Below are positions 53,318-61,855 of a stretch of 64,000 nt of DNA, piece by piece (position 1 is the first letter of the stretch; the number at the start of each line of letters is the position of its first letter). The notes beneath the pieces are model-generated. The model saw only the letters and a list, made by a program, of their open reading frames with translations, made no database searches and was not told the DNA's origin. Position numbers and translations under genes: made by a program. The stretch lies in contig JAEUHN010000020.1 in the NCBI GenBank assembly GCA_016795365.1, positions 1 to 64,000 of the forward strand, in the 5' to 3' direction. The DNA comes from Verrucomicrobiaceae bacterium. Its GTDB lineage: Bacteria; Verrucomicrobiota; Verrucomicrobiia; Verrucomicrobiales; Verrucomicrobiaceae.

Positions 53318-53860
53318 ATGATCAAGAAAGCATTACTCGCCCTCGCCGGTCTTCTCGCCGTTGTCCTCATCATCCCCATCTTCAAGTCGCCACAGTTCCG
53401 TGTCGAACGCAGCCGGTCGATTCCCGCGGCAGCGGACGCCTTGTTTCCCTACTTCAACAACCACAAGAAGTTCAACGAGATCAATCCCTGGCTGAAAATG
53501 GACCCCGACGCCAAGGTATCGTATGCAGGACCCGAGAGCGGCGTGGGAGCGGTGAGCAGTTGGGAAGGTGGCAAGACGGGCAAGGGAAGCGCTACCATTA
53601 CTGAAAGCAAGCCTAACGAATCCGTGAAGCTGCGCATGGACTGGAAGGAGCCGATGGAAGGAGTCAGCACTGTGGAATACACGCTGGTCCCAGATGGCGA
53701 CAAAACCAAAGTCACGTGGGCCATGTATGGCGACAACAACTATGTCGGCAAGCTCATGAGCCTGATCATGGACTGCGAGAAGATGTGTGGCCCGCCCTTT
53801 GAGCAGGGTCTCGCTGACATTGAGAAAGCTGTCACCACTCCAGCTGCTGCAAAGCCGTGA
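53318..53860 (+). CDS. SRPBCC-family protein with membrane anchor
   Basis: 180 residues. An N-terminal helix (ALLALAGLLAVVLIIPIFK) anchors it in the inner membrane. The rest is a START/polyketide-cyclase-like SRPBCC domain: FRVERSRSIPAAADALFPYFNNHKKFNEINPWLKMDP, GAVSSWEGGKTGKGSATITESKPNESVKLRM, and a long final helix near ISLIMDCEKMCG. SRPBCC domains bind hydrophobic ligands in a deep cavity. The stop overlaps the next gene by 4 bp. Confidence 0.88.
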   Translation: MIKKALLALAGLLAVVLIIPIFKSPQFRVERSRSIPAAADALFPYFNNHKKFNEINPWLKMDPDAKVSYAGPESGVGAVSSWEGGKTGKGSATITESKPNESVKLRMDWKEPMEGVSTVEYTLVPDGDKTKVTWAMYGDNNYVGKLMSLIMDCEKMCGPPFEQGLADIEKAVTTPAAAKP

Positions 53861-54258
53861 GCAGGCAAGTTTTCATTCACCTGCCTGTGGCTGACGTGGC
53901 GAAGTCACGTGCGTTCTTTGAAGGCATTGGCTTCTCACTGAATCAGGATTGCAGCGGCGAGCACTCTGCGTGCCTTGCATTCAGCGAAACGATTCATGTC
54001 ATGCTGTCCGCGCACGAGCAGTTCAGACAGTTCTCTCCGAAGCCCATCTGCGACACGTCCAAGGCGCTCGAAGTGCTGCTGTGCCTGCAGTGCGATAGCC
54101 GCGCTGAAGTGGACGACATGGCCACCAAGGCGGTGGCTGCTGGTGCCACTGACGCAGAGACCAGCGACTACGGCTTCATGTATCAGCGCAGCTTCATCGA
54201 TCTCGATGGCCATGGTTGGGCGCTCAACTTCATGAGTGAAGAGCTTCCTCAAAGCTGA
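53857..54258 (+). CDS. VOC-family glyoxalase-like protein (copy 2)
   Basis: 133 residues from a GTG that overlaps the preceding stop by 4 bp, so translation is probably coupled. It is clearly related to the gene at 52305: FIHLPVADVAKSRAFFEGIGF and YGFMYQRSFIDLDGHGWALNFM. Both copies keep SxTIHVMLS/SDVIHVMLL at the same place. Divergence is moderate, so the duplication is not recent. Confidence 0.88.
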   Translation: MSRQVFIHLPVADVAKSRAFFEGIGFSLNQDCSGEHSACLAFSETIHVMLSAHEQFRQFSPKPICDTSKALEVLLCLQCDSRAEVDDMATKAVAAGATDAETSDYGFMYQRSFIDLDGHGWALNFMSEELPQS

Positions 54259-54289
54259 TCCGGCTAAAACAGCATCGCCTGACCACACC

Positions 54290-54700
54290 ATGACTAACAA
54301 CCAGCTACCCACCAACGAGCATCTGCTCTTCGTGCGCGGAACGCACTGGAACAGTAGCCTCTCGCCTGCCGAACTCCAGCGTGTGATGACCGACTTCTAT
54401 GCCTGGGTCGGCGGGCTTCAGGAACGTGGCATCCTGCGTGGTGCTCAGCCGCTGATGGAGGAAGGAAAGCTCGTCACAGGCGCACGCGGAGCCTTTGTCA
54501 CCGATGGTGTCTTCGCGGAGTCGAAGGAGTCCATCGCTGGGTATTTCCTCCTCGATGTCGATTCCACCGATGAAGCCGTGAAGCTCGCTCAAGCCTGCCC
54601 CATCCTCGCCTACGGAGCCCAGATCGAAGTGCGCCCCATCGCCAATCTCTGCCGCCCCATGGCGGATGTGAAAGCGGCGCAAGTGCCACCCTCAGTCTAA
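54290..54700 (+). CDS. YciI/DGPF-family protein (copy 1)
   Basis: 136 residues from ATG 54290. The YCII (DGPF) fold is shown by FLFVRGTHWN-like start, FYAWVGGLQERGILRGAQPL, and FVTDGVFAESKESIAGYFLLDVDSTDEAVKLAQACP. The hallmark DGPF motif is DGVF here. Such proteins commonly cluster with ECF42 sigma factors. A second copy is at 55532. Confidence 0.88.
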   Translation: MTNNQLPTNEHLLFVRGTHWNSSLSPAELQRVMTDFYAWVGGLQERGILRGAQPLMEEGKLVTGARGAFVTDGVFAESKESIAGYFLLDVDSTDEAVKLAQACPILAYGAQIEVRPIANLCRPMADVKAAQVPPSV

Positions 54701-54710
54701 ATACGATCTC

Positions 54711-55082
54711 ATGAAAATACCCGGATCTTACATCGACGGTTTCCTGCTCTCGGTGCCCACCGAAATGCTGGAAGAGTATCGCCAACTCGCTGAAATGGCC
54801 GCAGCGATCTGGCTTGAATACGGTGCGCTGCAATACACTGAATGCGCCGGTGACGACCTTAGCACTGACTTCTGCCGCTCGTTCGTGAGTGCCGCCGATG
54901 CCAAAGACGATGAAACCGTCATCTTTTCCTGGGCTGTCTTTCCTGATCGTGCAGCCCGCGATGCAGCCAATGCCAAGATCATGGCTGATGAACGGTTGAG
55001 AACCATCTGTCCGGCGTCCGGCGAGATCTTCGACTGCAAGCGCATGGCGTTCGGTGGCTTTAAGCCCATTGTCGCTCATTGA
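54711..55082 (+). CDS. DUF1428-family protein
   Basis: 123 residues, a ferredoxin-like-fold family of unknown function. Visible family pattern: YIDGFLLSVPTEMLEEYRQLAEMAAAIWLEYGALQYTECAGDDL and TVIFSWAVFPDRAARDAANAKIMADER, ending KRMAFGGFKPIV. It begins 10 bp after the YciI gene, and its stop overlaps an upstream-extended frame of the next gene. Confidence 0.88.
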   Translation: MKIPGSYIDGFLLSVPTEMLEEYRQLAEMAAAIWLEYGALQYTECAGDDLSTDFCRSFVSAADAKDDETVIFSWAVFPDRAARDAANAKIMADERLRTICPASGEIFDCKRMAFGGFKPIVAH

Positions 55083-55099
55083 ACCCAACTCCATCCATC

Positions 55100-55522
55100 A
55101 TGAAGCCCATCGTTGAACCCTACCTCTTCTTCGCCGGAAAATGCGAAGCCGCCCTAGAATACTACCGCCAGCATCTCGGTGCCGAGATTGGCATGGTGAT
55201 GCGCTACAATCAGAACCCAGAGCCGCCCCAGTGCCCGCTGCCGGAGGGTTGGGATGACAAGATCATGCACGCGTCCTTCACCATCGGTGCGAGCCGGTTG
55301 ATGGGCTCAGATGGCATGAAAGACCAGATGCCTGCAGATGGCCACTGCATGTCCCTCACGATGCCGGACGAAGCTGAAGCGAAGCGTGTCTTCGCTGCGC
55401 TCGCGGATGGTGGCGAGGCCTTCATGCCCATTGGTAAAACGTTCTGGTCACCTTGCTTCGGCATGGTGACGGATCGTTTCGGCATTCACTGGATGGTGAC
55501 TGTGCCGGAACAACAAGCCTGA
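55100..55522 (+). CDS. PhnB-like VOC-family protein
   Basis: 140 residues from ATG 55100. YLFFAGKCEAALEYYRQHLGAEIGMVMRY at the start and FWSPCFGMVTDRFGIHWMVTVP at the end are the PhnB/3-demethylubiquinone-like branch of the VOC fold. SRLMGSDGM lies in the middle. It is 17 bp after the DUF1428 stop. No enzymatic function is assigned for this branch. Confidence 0.9.
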   Translation: MKPIVEPYLFFAGKCEAALEYYRQHLGAEIGMVMRYNQNPEPPQCPLPEGWDDKIMHASFTIGASRLMGSDGMKDQMPADGHCMSLTMPDEAEAKRVFAALADGGEAFMPIGKTFWSPCFGMVTDRFGIHWMVTVPEQQA

Positions 55523-55531
55523 TCGACGTTG

Positions 55532-55912
55532 ATGAAACGGGACTACCTCGTCATCTCGCGCGGGCAATGGGATGCCAGTGCCTCCAAGGATCACATTGAG
55601 GCTGCCATCTCGCAGTTCTATGACTGGCTGCACACGTGCATCGCGAATGGACAGATGAAGATGGGCTCACGCCTCACTACCGAAGGTGCTGTTGCATCCA
55701 AAGGCGGGGTCGTCACAGACGGCCCGTTCGGCGAGGGCAAGGAAGTCGTGGGTGGCTACTGGTTCATCGTCGCCGAGAGCTTGCGCGAAGCAGCTGAACT
55801 CGCTGCGAAGAACCCCTGCGCGCAGTTTGGGCTGACCTTCGAGGTCCGCCCGCTCGAAGCCGAACGTTGCTCCGCTTTCGACCTCACCAACGAGACTCCG
55901 CCATCCAACTAG
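55532..55912 (+). CDS. YciI/DGPF-family protein (copy 2)
   Basis: 126 residues from ATG 55532 (a TTG three bases earlier is possible). It contains the true hallmark DGPF in VVTDGPFGEGKEVVGGYWFIVAESLREAAELAAKNPC, and WLHTCIANGQMKMGSRL. It is paralogous to 54290. It is followed by two SRPBCC genes. Confidence 0.9.
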   Translation: MKRDYLVISRGQWDASASKDHIEAAISQFYDWLHTCIANGQMKMGSRLTTEGAVASKGGVVTDGPFGEGKEVVGGYWFIVAESLREAAELAAKNPCAQFGLTFEVRPLEAERCSAFDLTNETPPSN

Positions 55913-55932
55913 CTCAGCTTTATCCAATCATC

Positions 55933-56385
55933 ATGAGCACTCACACCATCCATCTCCATCGCGTTCTGTGCGCAAAGCCTGAACTGGTTTACAAAGCGTT
56001 TCTCAATGCCGATGCACTCGCACGTTGGCTGCCGCCGAACGGCTTCCTATGCCAGGTCCACGAGTTTGACGGCAGGGTGGAAGGCCGCTTCAAGATGTCG
56101 TTCATCCAGTTCGCCACCGGGCACAGCCATTCTTTTGGTGGCGAGTATCTGGAGCTCGTGCCTAACGAGCTGCTGCGTTACAACGATGTGTTTGATGATC
56201 CCAACCTGCCCGGCGTCATCGAAGTCACGGTGAAGCTCAAAGCTGTCTCCTGTGGCACTGAGATCGACATCACCCAGGCCGGCGTTCCCGGCGTGATCCC
56301 GGCGGAGATGTGCTATCTCGGCTGGCAGGACTCGCTGCAACATCTAGCCCGGCTGGTGGAGGCGGATGCTCCGCCAGAAGAGTAA
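55933..56385 (+). CDS. SRPBCC/AHSA1-family protein (copy 1)
   Basis: 150 residues from ATG 55933. AHSA1-type helix-grip fold: HLHRVLCAKPELVYKAFLNADALARWLPPNGF, VEGRFKMSFIQFATGHSHSFGGEYLELVPNELLRYNDVFD, and the final helix CYLGWQDSLQHLARLVE. The Trp-rich ends are typical. The gene belongs to the VOC/YciI/SRPBCC run. Confidence 0.9.
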   Translation: MSTHTIHLHRVLCAKPELVYKAFLNADALARWLPPNGFLCQVHEFDGRVEGRFKMSFIQFATGHSHSFGGEYLELVPNELLRYNDVFDDPNLPGVIEVTVKLKAVSCGTEIDITQAGVPGVIPAEMCYLGWQDSLQHLARLVEADAPPEE

Positions 56386-56418
56386 ACATTGTTCTCCCAA
56401 TCATCAGCCCGCTCTCAC

Positions 56419-56898
56419 ATGTCATCTTCATCCACACCCTCGCCACTGTCGGAACGTGAAATCGTCATCGTTCGTGAGACCCACGTCTCGCCTGAAAAGC
56501 TCTACGCTGGCTGGACCACTGCTGAGTTGTATCCGAAGTGGTTTTGCCCCAAGCCGTGGTATGTCAAGGACGTGCAGCTTGACGTTCGCCCCGGCGGATT
56601 CAACAGCATGACCTTCTGCGGTCCAAATGGTGAGAGCTTCCCGAATCGTGGAATCTATCTCGAAGTCGTCCCGAACGAGGAGCTGGTCTTTACGGATTGC
56701 TTCTTTGCCGACTGGGAACCGAATCCTGACTTCATGTTCGTCGGCATCCTGACGTTCGAAGCCCTACCAAACGGCGGCACCCGCTATACGGCAAAGGCAC
56801 GCCATTGGACCAAGGAAGCCTGTGAAAACCATGCCGCCATGGGCTTCGTTGATGGCTGGAACAAGGCTTTCGATCAGCTCGTGGAAGTCGTAGGCTAG
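56419..56898 (+). CDS. SRPBCC/AHSA1-family protein (copy 2)
   Basis: 159 residues from ATG 56419. VIVRETHVSPEKLYAGWTTAELYPKWFCPKPWYVKDVQLDVRPGG, NRGIYLEVVPNEELVFTDCF and GFVDGWNKAFDQLVEVV form the AHSA1-like helix-grip fold. The chain keeps GGxxGW-like packing at the end. Its stop is 5 bp before the sigma factor gene. Confidence 0.9.
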   Translation: MSSSSTPSPLSEREIVIVRETHVSPEKLYAGWTTAELYPKWFCPKPWYVKDVQLDVRPGGFNSMTFCGPNGESFPNRGIYLEVVPNEELVFTDCFFADWEPNPDFMFVGILTFEALPNGGTRYTAKARHWTKEACENHAAMGFVDGWNKAFDQLVEVVG

Positions 56899-56903
56899 GT
56901 TCC

Positions 56904-58175
56904 ATGAGCGACATCGGCGAGCGAAGCCCCAGCCTCGTGACGGATGATCTCTTTCGTCATGAGGGTGCGCGCATCATTGCAGCACTGACGGCGCAGCTTG
57001 GCACGCATCGGCTTCAGCTTGTCGAAGACGTGGTCCAGGAGGCATTGGTGCGGGCACTGCAAACGTGGCCGTATCGTGGCATCCCTGACAACCCGGCAGC
57101 GTGGCTGACCCAGGCCGCAAAGAATCTTGCTCTTGATGTTCTGCGCCGTGAACAACGATGGCAGGAGAAAACGCAGGACATCACTGCCGAGCAAGAGCGC
57201 TGGCTGAGCAGTCCCGCGGAGGATGACATGGAAGCGCACTCCATCACCGATGACACCTTGCGGATGCTGTTTGTGTGCTTTCATCCGCAGCTCTCCGCAG
57301 AAGCTCAGCTCGCGCTTGCCCTGCGCGTCGTGTGCGGCATGAGCCCAGCGGAGATTGCCGCAGCCTTTCTCACCAGCGAGGCTGCAATTGCGAAGCGCCT
57401 CGTGCGTGCCCGCCAGCGCATCCGCGAACTCGCCCTGCCATTTGCCGTGCCTGATGTTTCGGAGCTTCCATCGCGGCTCGATGGGATGCTTGGCGCGCTC
57501 TATTTGCTTTTCAACGAAGGCTACAAGGCCTCGGCCGGTGACCGACTTGTGCGCCAGGACTTATGCCATGAAGCGATCCGCATGACGGAACTGCTCGCGG
57601 CTCATCCTGCTGCGAGCCAGCCCCGCATCCACGCCTTGCTCGCCCTCATGTGCTTCAATGCCTCACGTCTCACCGCGCGCACCGATGACGCAGGCAACCT
57701 CCTGCGTTTGCATGAACAAAATCGCGGTTTGTGGGATGCGATACTCATTCAACATGGCACCCAGCATCTCGCTCTCGCGGCGCGCGGCGACATCATCAGT
57801 CCGTATCATCTGGAAGCCGCCATCGCCGCCAGCCACAGCCTCGCCGCTGATGATGCGAACACTGACTGGTCGCGCATTTTGCAACTCTACGATCAACTGA
57901 TCACGCTCGCGGCTTCGCCCGTCACTGAGATGAATCGCGCTGTCGCCGTAGGCCGCGTCCATGGCCCGCAGCAAGGCCTTGCCGCACTGGATGCCATTAA
58001 GGATCGCACCACACTTGAAGCCTGGCACCTCTACCATGCCATCCGCGCCACCTTCACCGCTCAACTCGGTCGCACCGCTGAAGCATTGACACACTTCAAG
58101 CAAGCCGGTGACCTCGCTCAACTGCCCGCCGAGCGCGACTTCATCGCGCGGAGAGTGGAGGAGTTGTCGAAGTAG
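56904..58175 (+). CDS. ECF sigma factor with C-terminal helical extension (ECF42-like)
   Basis: 423 residues. Sigma region 2 (HRLQLVEDVVQEALVRALQTWPYRGIPDNPAAWLTQAAKNLALDVLRRE) and region 4 (SAEAQLALALRVVCGMSPAEIAAAFLTSEAAIAKRLVRARQRIREL) occupy residues about 1-180. The remaining ~240 residues are an extension with LFNEGYKAS and repeated helical pairs, like the TPR-type domain of ECF42 sigma factors. That group is known to occur beside YciI/DGPF genes, as here (two copies upstream). No anti-sigma factor is adjacent; the extension is thought to regulate the protein. It closes the run of ten genes. Confidence 0.9.
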   Translation: MSDIGERSPSLVTDDLFRHEGARIIAALTAQLGTHRLQLVEDVVQEALVRALQTWPYRGIPDNPAAWLTQAAKNLALDVLRREQRWQEKTQDITAEQERWLSSPAEDDMEAHSITDDTLRMLFVCFHPQLSAEAQLALALRVVCGMSPAEIAAAFLTSEAAIAKRLVRARQRIRELALPFAVPDVSELPSRLDGMLGALYLLFNEGYKASAGDRLVRQDLCHEAIRMTELLAAHPAASQPRIHALLALMCFNASRLTARTDDAGNLLRLHEQNRGLWDAILIQHGTQHLALAARGDIISPYHLEAAIAASHSLAADDANTDWSRILQLYDQLITLAASPVTEMNRAVAVGRVHGPQQGLAALDAIKDRTTLEAWHLYHAIRATFTAQLGRTAEALTHFKQAGDLAQLPAERDFIARRVEELSK

Positions 58176-58217
58176 ATCTCATCGCGGAACCCGTTGCGTT
58201 GCTTCGCTCCGCCGCTG

Positions 58218-59573
58218 TCAGTCCTCCTTGTCATTGGCCTTGATGTAATCCTTCGGCAATGTGGCGACCCAGGCTTCAACCTTGCTGGAGAGTTGTTTTA
58301 CGATGTCGGGATGCTGAGCTGCGACATCATGTTCTTCAGCCGAATCCGCGAGCACGTTGTAGAGTTCGATCTCGCCTGCGCGCTTGCGCGTGGGGTGGAC
58401 CAGCTTCCAGGGACCTTCACGAATGACGGACTCACTGCCGGCTGTGCTGGTCTTCCAAAGCAGGGGCTTCGCGCGCACATGTGGCTTCTGTCCCAGCCAG
58501 GCTTCCGTGGCGACTTCGCCATCGAAGTCGGCGGCGTTGAACGCCGTGCCAGTGATGTTGCACAGCGTAGGCAGCCAGTCGGCACCGCTGAGCACGGAGT
58601 CATTGTCGGTGTGCCCCACGGGCACATGGCCGGGCCAGCGAAGGATGAAGGGCACGCGCACGCCACCTTCCCAGTTCGTGTGTTTTCCACCGCGAAGTGT
58701 TCCGTTGCAGCCCATCAGATTGATGCGCAGGCCGCCGTTGCCAGCCTTGCCCATCTCCGCGCCTTGATCGCTGCTGAAGGCAACGATGGTGTTCTCGCGC
58801 AGTCCGAGTTCATCGAGTTTCTTCAAAAGACGGCCCACCGCGTCGTCGAGTGACTCCACATCGGCCAGGTAGCGCCTCATAGCGTCGTCCACATCGCCAC
58901 CGGCTTGGCGGGCATCGCCAAACTTCGCCAGCATCTGCGGCGGGAAATCTTCGTCCTTTACCTTCAGGGTGCTCCAGCGATCCACAAGCGGGTCCACGGG
59001 ATTCACCGGATTGTGAGAGATGTGACCCCACACGTTCAGATAAAAGGGTCCATCCTTGTGTTTCTCGATGAAGCGGATGGCGGCATCGTAGATGAACGCA
59101 TCGCGACCGCGTTCATCGCCATGCTTCTTCCTGCCGCCTTCGTCTTCCTCGGCGCCGCCAATTTCATCAATGCCATAAGTGCCGGGCTTCTGCGAGGGGC
59201 CGATATGCCATTTGCCAAAGTGACCGGTGGCATAACCTTGCTTCTTCAAGAGGTCAGTGATGGTGGTGCGGTCCGCAAAGCCGCCATTGGCCGGATAAGT
59301 CGGATACGTGGCGGGAAACCGCGACGACATCCAGCCCGTGCGAGCTGGGCAGCAGGTGCAGCCGGTGGCATACGTTTGCATGAAACGCGTGCCTTCACTG
59401 GCCAGCTTGTCCAGGTTCGGCGTGCGTGAATACGGATGCCCGTAGCAGTGCAGATCGCCACAGCCGAGGTCGTCAGCGAGGAGGAAGATGACGTTTGGTT
59501 TTGATGCCGGTGCGCCGGACAAAATATTGGATGCGACGATCAGCAGTGTGAGCAGGACAAAGGCGCGTTTCAT
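58218..59573 (-). CDS. Secreted sulfatase
   Basis: 451 residues from ATG 59573, with a signal peptide (MKRAFVLLTLLIVASNILSGA). NVIFLLADDLGCGDLHCYG is the first metal site. The formylglycine Cys is C74 in CCPARTGWMSSRFP (C-x-P-x-R). WHIGPSQKPG carries a conserved active-site His and VAFSSDQGAEMGKAGN the second metal site, with Gln in place of the usual Asn or His after Asp. It stands alone between the convergent sigma factor gene and the sensor kinase gene, on the same strand as the latter. Substrate unknown. Confidence 0.93.
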   Translation of the reverse strand: MKRAFVLLTLLIVASNILSGAPASKPNVIFLLADDLGCGDLHCYGHPYSRTPNLDKLASEGTRFMQTYATGCTCCPARTGWMSSRFPATYPTYPANGGFADRTTITDLLKKQGYATGHFGKWHIGPSQKPGTYGIDEIGGAEEDEGGRKKHGDERGRDAFIYDAAIRFIEKHKDGPFYLNVWGHISHNPVNPVDPLVDRWSTLKVKDEDFPPQMLAKFGDARQAGGDVDDAMRRYLADVESLDDAVGRLLKKLDELGLRENTIVAFSSDQGAEMGKAGNGGLRINLMGCNGTLRGGKHTNWEGGVRVPFILRWPGHVPVGHTDNDSVLSGADWLPTLCNITGTAFNAADFDGEVATEAWLGQKPHVRAKPLLWKTSTAGSESVIREGPWKLVHPTRKRAGEIELYNVLADSAEEHDVAAQHPDIVKQLSSKVEAWVATLPKDYIKANDKED

Positions 59574-59620
59574 GAGCAAGACTTCGCTCGTAAACGCGAA
59601 GACCCTCGGGGCCTTTCGAG

Positions 59621-60988
59621 CTAGGTTATTCGCAATCCAAACACCGCACCGCCTTCCGCTGCATTCGTGGCCTCCAAAGCGCCGCCGTGGGCTTCGACGA
59701 TGGCTTTGCTGATGGCGAGGCCGAGGCCGTTGTGCTGGGTGCCGTGGCGGGATTCGTCGGCGCGGTAAAAGCGGTCGAAGAGGTGCGGGAGATGCTCGGG
59801 GGCGATGCCGGGTCCGTTGTCGATAACGCGGAGATGGCGGTGGCCGTTTTCGCGATTGGTTTCGATGCGGATGCGGTCGCGGGTGTGCTCGATGGCGTTG
59901 CTGAGCAGGTTGATGACGACCTGACCGAGGCGCTGGGCATCGCCGTGGCAGGGCGCGGGGTCGAGCTGAAGATCGAGCGTGATGCCGCGGGCATCGGCGA
60001 GGGTTTGCACGAGGTCGATGGCATCGCTGGCGACGTGCGCGAGGTCTAGCGGCTCGTGCTTCATGCGCTCCTGGCCGGCGTCGAGGCGTGCGATTTCGAG
60101 CAGCGAGTCGATGAGGCGCTTCATGCGTTGCGCGGCGCGGGCGCAGGCATCGAAGGCCTCGCGTTGCTCGTCAGTGAGCGGCGTGGTGGCGAGTCCGTTT
60201 TGGGCATGCATGAGCACGGCGGTGACGGGTGTGCGCAGCTCGTGCGCGGCATCGGCGGTGAAGCGTGCCTGCTGCGTGAAGGCAGCGTCGAGGCGCGAGA
60301 AGGTGGAATTGAGCACGCTGGTGAGCTTGCCGAGTTCGTCATCGGACGTGGCAGCGGGGATGCGGCGCGAGAGATCGCCGGTGGCGATTTTTTCGGCGGT
60401 GTCGCTGATGGCGGTGATGGGCGCGATGGCGCGTGAGGCCATCCACCAGCCGCCGAGCAGTCCAAGCGCGAGCACACCGGCACCTGCGGCGATGAGATAC
60501 CACGCGAGCTGATGCAGCTCCGCGGCTTCTTTTTGAATGGGACGGCCGACGAGGAAGCAGCGACCGGTGTTGTTGAAATGCACAGCTTGCCTCAGCTCGC
60601 CCAAGGTGCGCATGAAGGTGATGTCGCTGTCTTTTGGCCGTGCGGGCAGTGTGGTGTTGGTCGGGAGATTCGTGGAGGAGGCTTGCAGGAGACCGTCGGC
60701 ATTCCACACGGCGTAGTGAACGCCCGCGGCCTCGATTTGATCGAGCAAACCAGTGCCGCGAGGTGGTGGCGGTCGCAAGCCGGGACGTCGCGGTGCCTCG
60801 CGTGCGGCACTGGGCGGCACGGCGATGCCGAGCTGCGTGACGTGCGATTGCAGCTCCTGATCGACTGCGCGGAGTCGATCACTCGACGCGAGTCGATGCG
60901 CGGTGATGCCGAAGCCCGCGATGACGGTGGTGAGCAGCAGCGCGTGCCAGGCCTGCAATCGCCAGCGGATGGAGTGGGTGAAGATCAT
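59621..60988 (-). CDS. Sensor histidine kinase (QseC type)
   Basis: 455 residues. Two membrane helices (about 15-30 and 165-185) flank a ~130-residue periplasmic domain, followed by HAMP (about 186-235) and a HisKA domain with the phospho-accepting His in DAAHELRTPVTA. The ATPase has N-box INLLSNAIEHT, G1 DNGPGIAPEHLPHLFDRFYRAD and G2 GLGLAISKAIVEAHGG. It overlaps the upstream regulator stop by 4 bp. The inducing signal is unknown. Confidence 0.93.
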   Translation of the reverse strand: MIFTHSIRWRLQAWHALLLTTVIAGFGITAHRLASSDRLRAVDQELQSHVTQLGIAVPPSAAREAPRRPGLRPPPPRGTGLLDQIEAAGVHYAVWNADGLLQASSTNLPTNTTLPARPKDSDITFMRTLGELRQAVHFNNTGRCFLVGRPIQKEAAELHQLAWYLIAAGAGVLALGLLGGWWMASRAIAPITAISDTAEKIATGDLSRRIPAATSDDELGKLTSVLNSTFSRLDAAFTQQARFTADAAHELRTPVTAVLMHAQNGLATTPLTDEQREAFDACARAAQRMKRLIDSLLEIARLDAGQERMKHEPLDLAHVASDAIDLVQTLADARGITLDLQLDPAPCHGDAQRLGQVVINLLSNAIEHTRDRIRIETNRENGHRHLRVIDNGPGIAPEHLPHLFDRFYRADESRHGTQHNGLGLAISKAIVEAHGGALEATNAAEGGAVFGLRIT

Positions 60989-61635
60989 GGGATGCAGTAG
61001 CCGTGACCGCGGCGCGTGGTGATGAGATCGCGCCCGAGCTTGGTGCGCAGGTTGTAGATGAGCACGTCCATCATGTTCGAGAGCGTGTCACCGCTTTCAT
61101 CGTAGAGATGCTCGTAGAGCGTGGTGCGCGTAACGAGCTTCCCGCGATGCAGCGCGAGGTATTCGAGCACGGCATACTCACGCGAGGTGAGTGCCACCGG
61201 CTCGCCGCCGAGCGTGACGGTGCGGCTGGCGGTGTCGATTTTCACCGCGCCGATCTCGATGGCAGGCGTCGATTTGCCCGCACTGCGGCGGATGAGCGCC
61301 CGCAGTCGTGCGAGCAGCTCGTCCAGCTCGAAAGGCTTCACGAGGTAATCGTCCGCACCCGTGTCAAAGCCGCGCACGCGATCCTTCGTGGCATCGCGAG
61401 CCGTGAGCATCATCACCGGAGTGCTCTTTTTCTCCCGCAACCGGGCCAGCACGCCCCAGCCATCCAGCCGCGGCAGCATGACATCGAGAAGGATGGCGTC
61501 GTAGTCGATCTCCAGCGCCTTGAAGAGCCCCTCCTCCCCATCCTCCGCCACATCCACCGAATACCCCGCCCTCCGCAACGCGCGGGTAAGGCCGGAAAGC
61601 AGGTCCGGCTCGTCTTCAATGAGGAGGAGTCGCAT
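60985..61635 (-). CDS. OmpR-family response regulator (QseB type)
   Basis: 216 residues. The receiver domain has the acidic pair IEDEPD near residue 7, the phospho-accepting Asp51 in LLDVMLPRLDG, the Thr switch in MMLTARDA and Lys in YLVKPFELDELLAR. The C-terminal OmpR winged helix follows (VALTSREYAVLEYLALHRGKLVTRTTLYEHLYD, with DVLIYNLRTKLG as recognition helix). Its stop overlaps the kinase start by 4 bp, so the two form a cognate pair. Targets are not evident; adjacent genes are not obviously in the same process. Confidence 0.95.
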   Translation of the reverse strand: MRLLLIEDEPDLLSGLTRALRRAGYSVDVAEDGEEGLFKALEIDYDAILLDVMLPRLDGWGVLARLREKKSTPVMMLTARDATKDRVRGFDTGADDYLVKPFELDELLARLRALIRRSAGKSTPAIEIGAVKIDTASRTVTLGGEPVALTSREYAVLEYLALHRGKLVTRTTLYEHLYDESGDTLSNMMDVLIYNLRTKLGRDLITTRRGHGYCIP

Positions 61636-61855
61636 GACAGAGCGATGATGGACGAAGATGAACGGGAGATGAATGCGGAAGTCGCGATTTTTGGGAGGGG
61701 GGTTCCCACAGATTCAGTTCACCAAGGATGGTTGAAGGGATCGGATGGGGCTTAAAGGGGGGGCAACCACCACCTCTTCGTTCAAGTCACGACTTGTCCA
61801 GTCTTGGCATGACGAAGGGCCGTTGTTTGCGAACGGTCCGGATGAAGTTGCCGGC

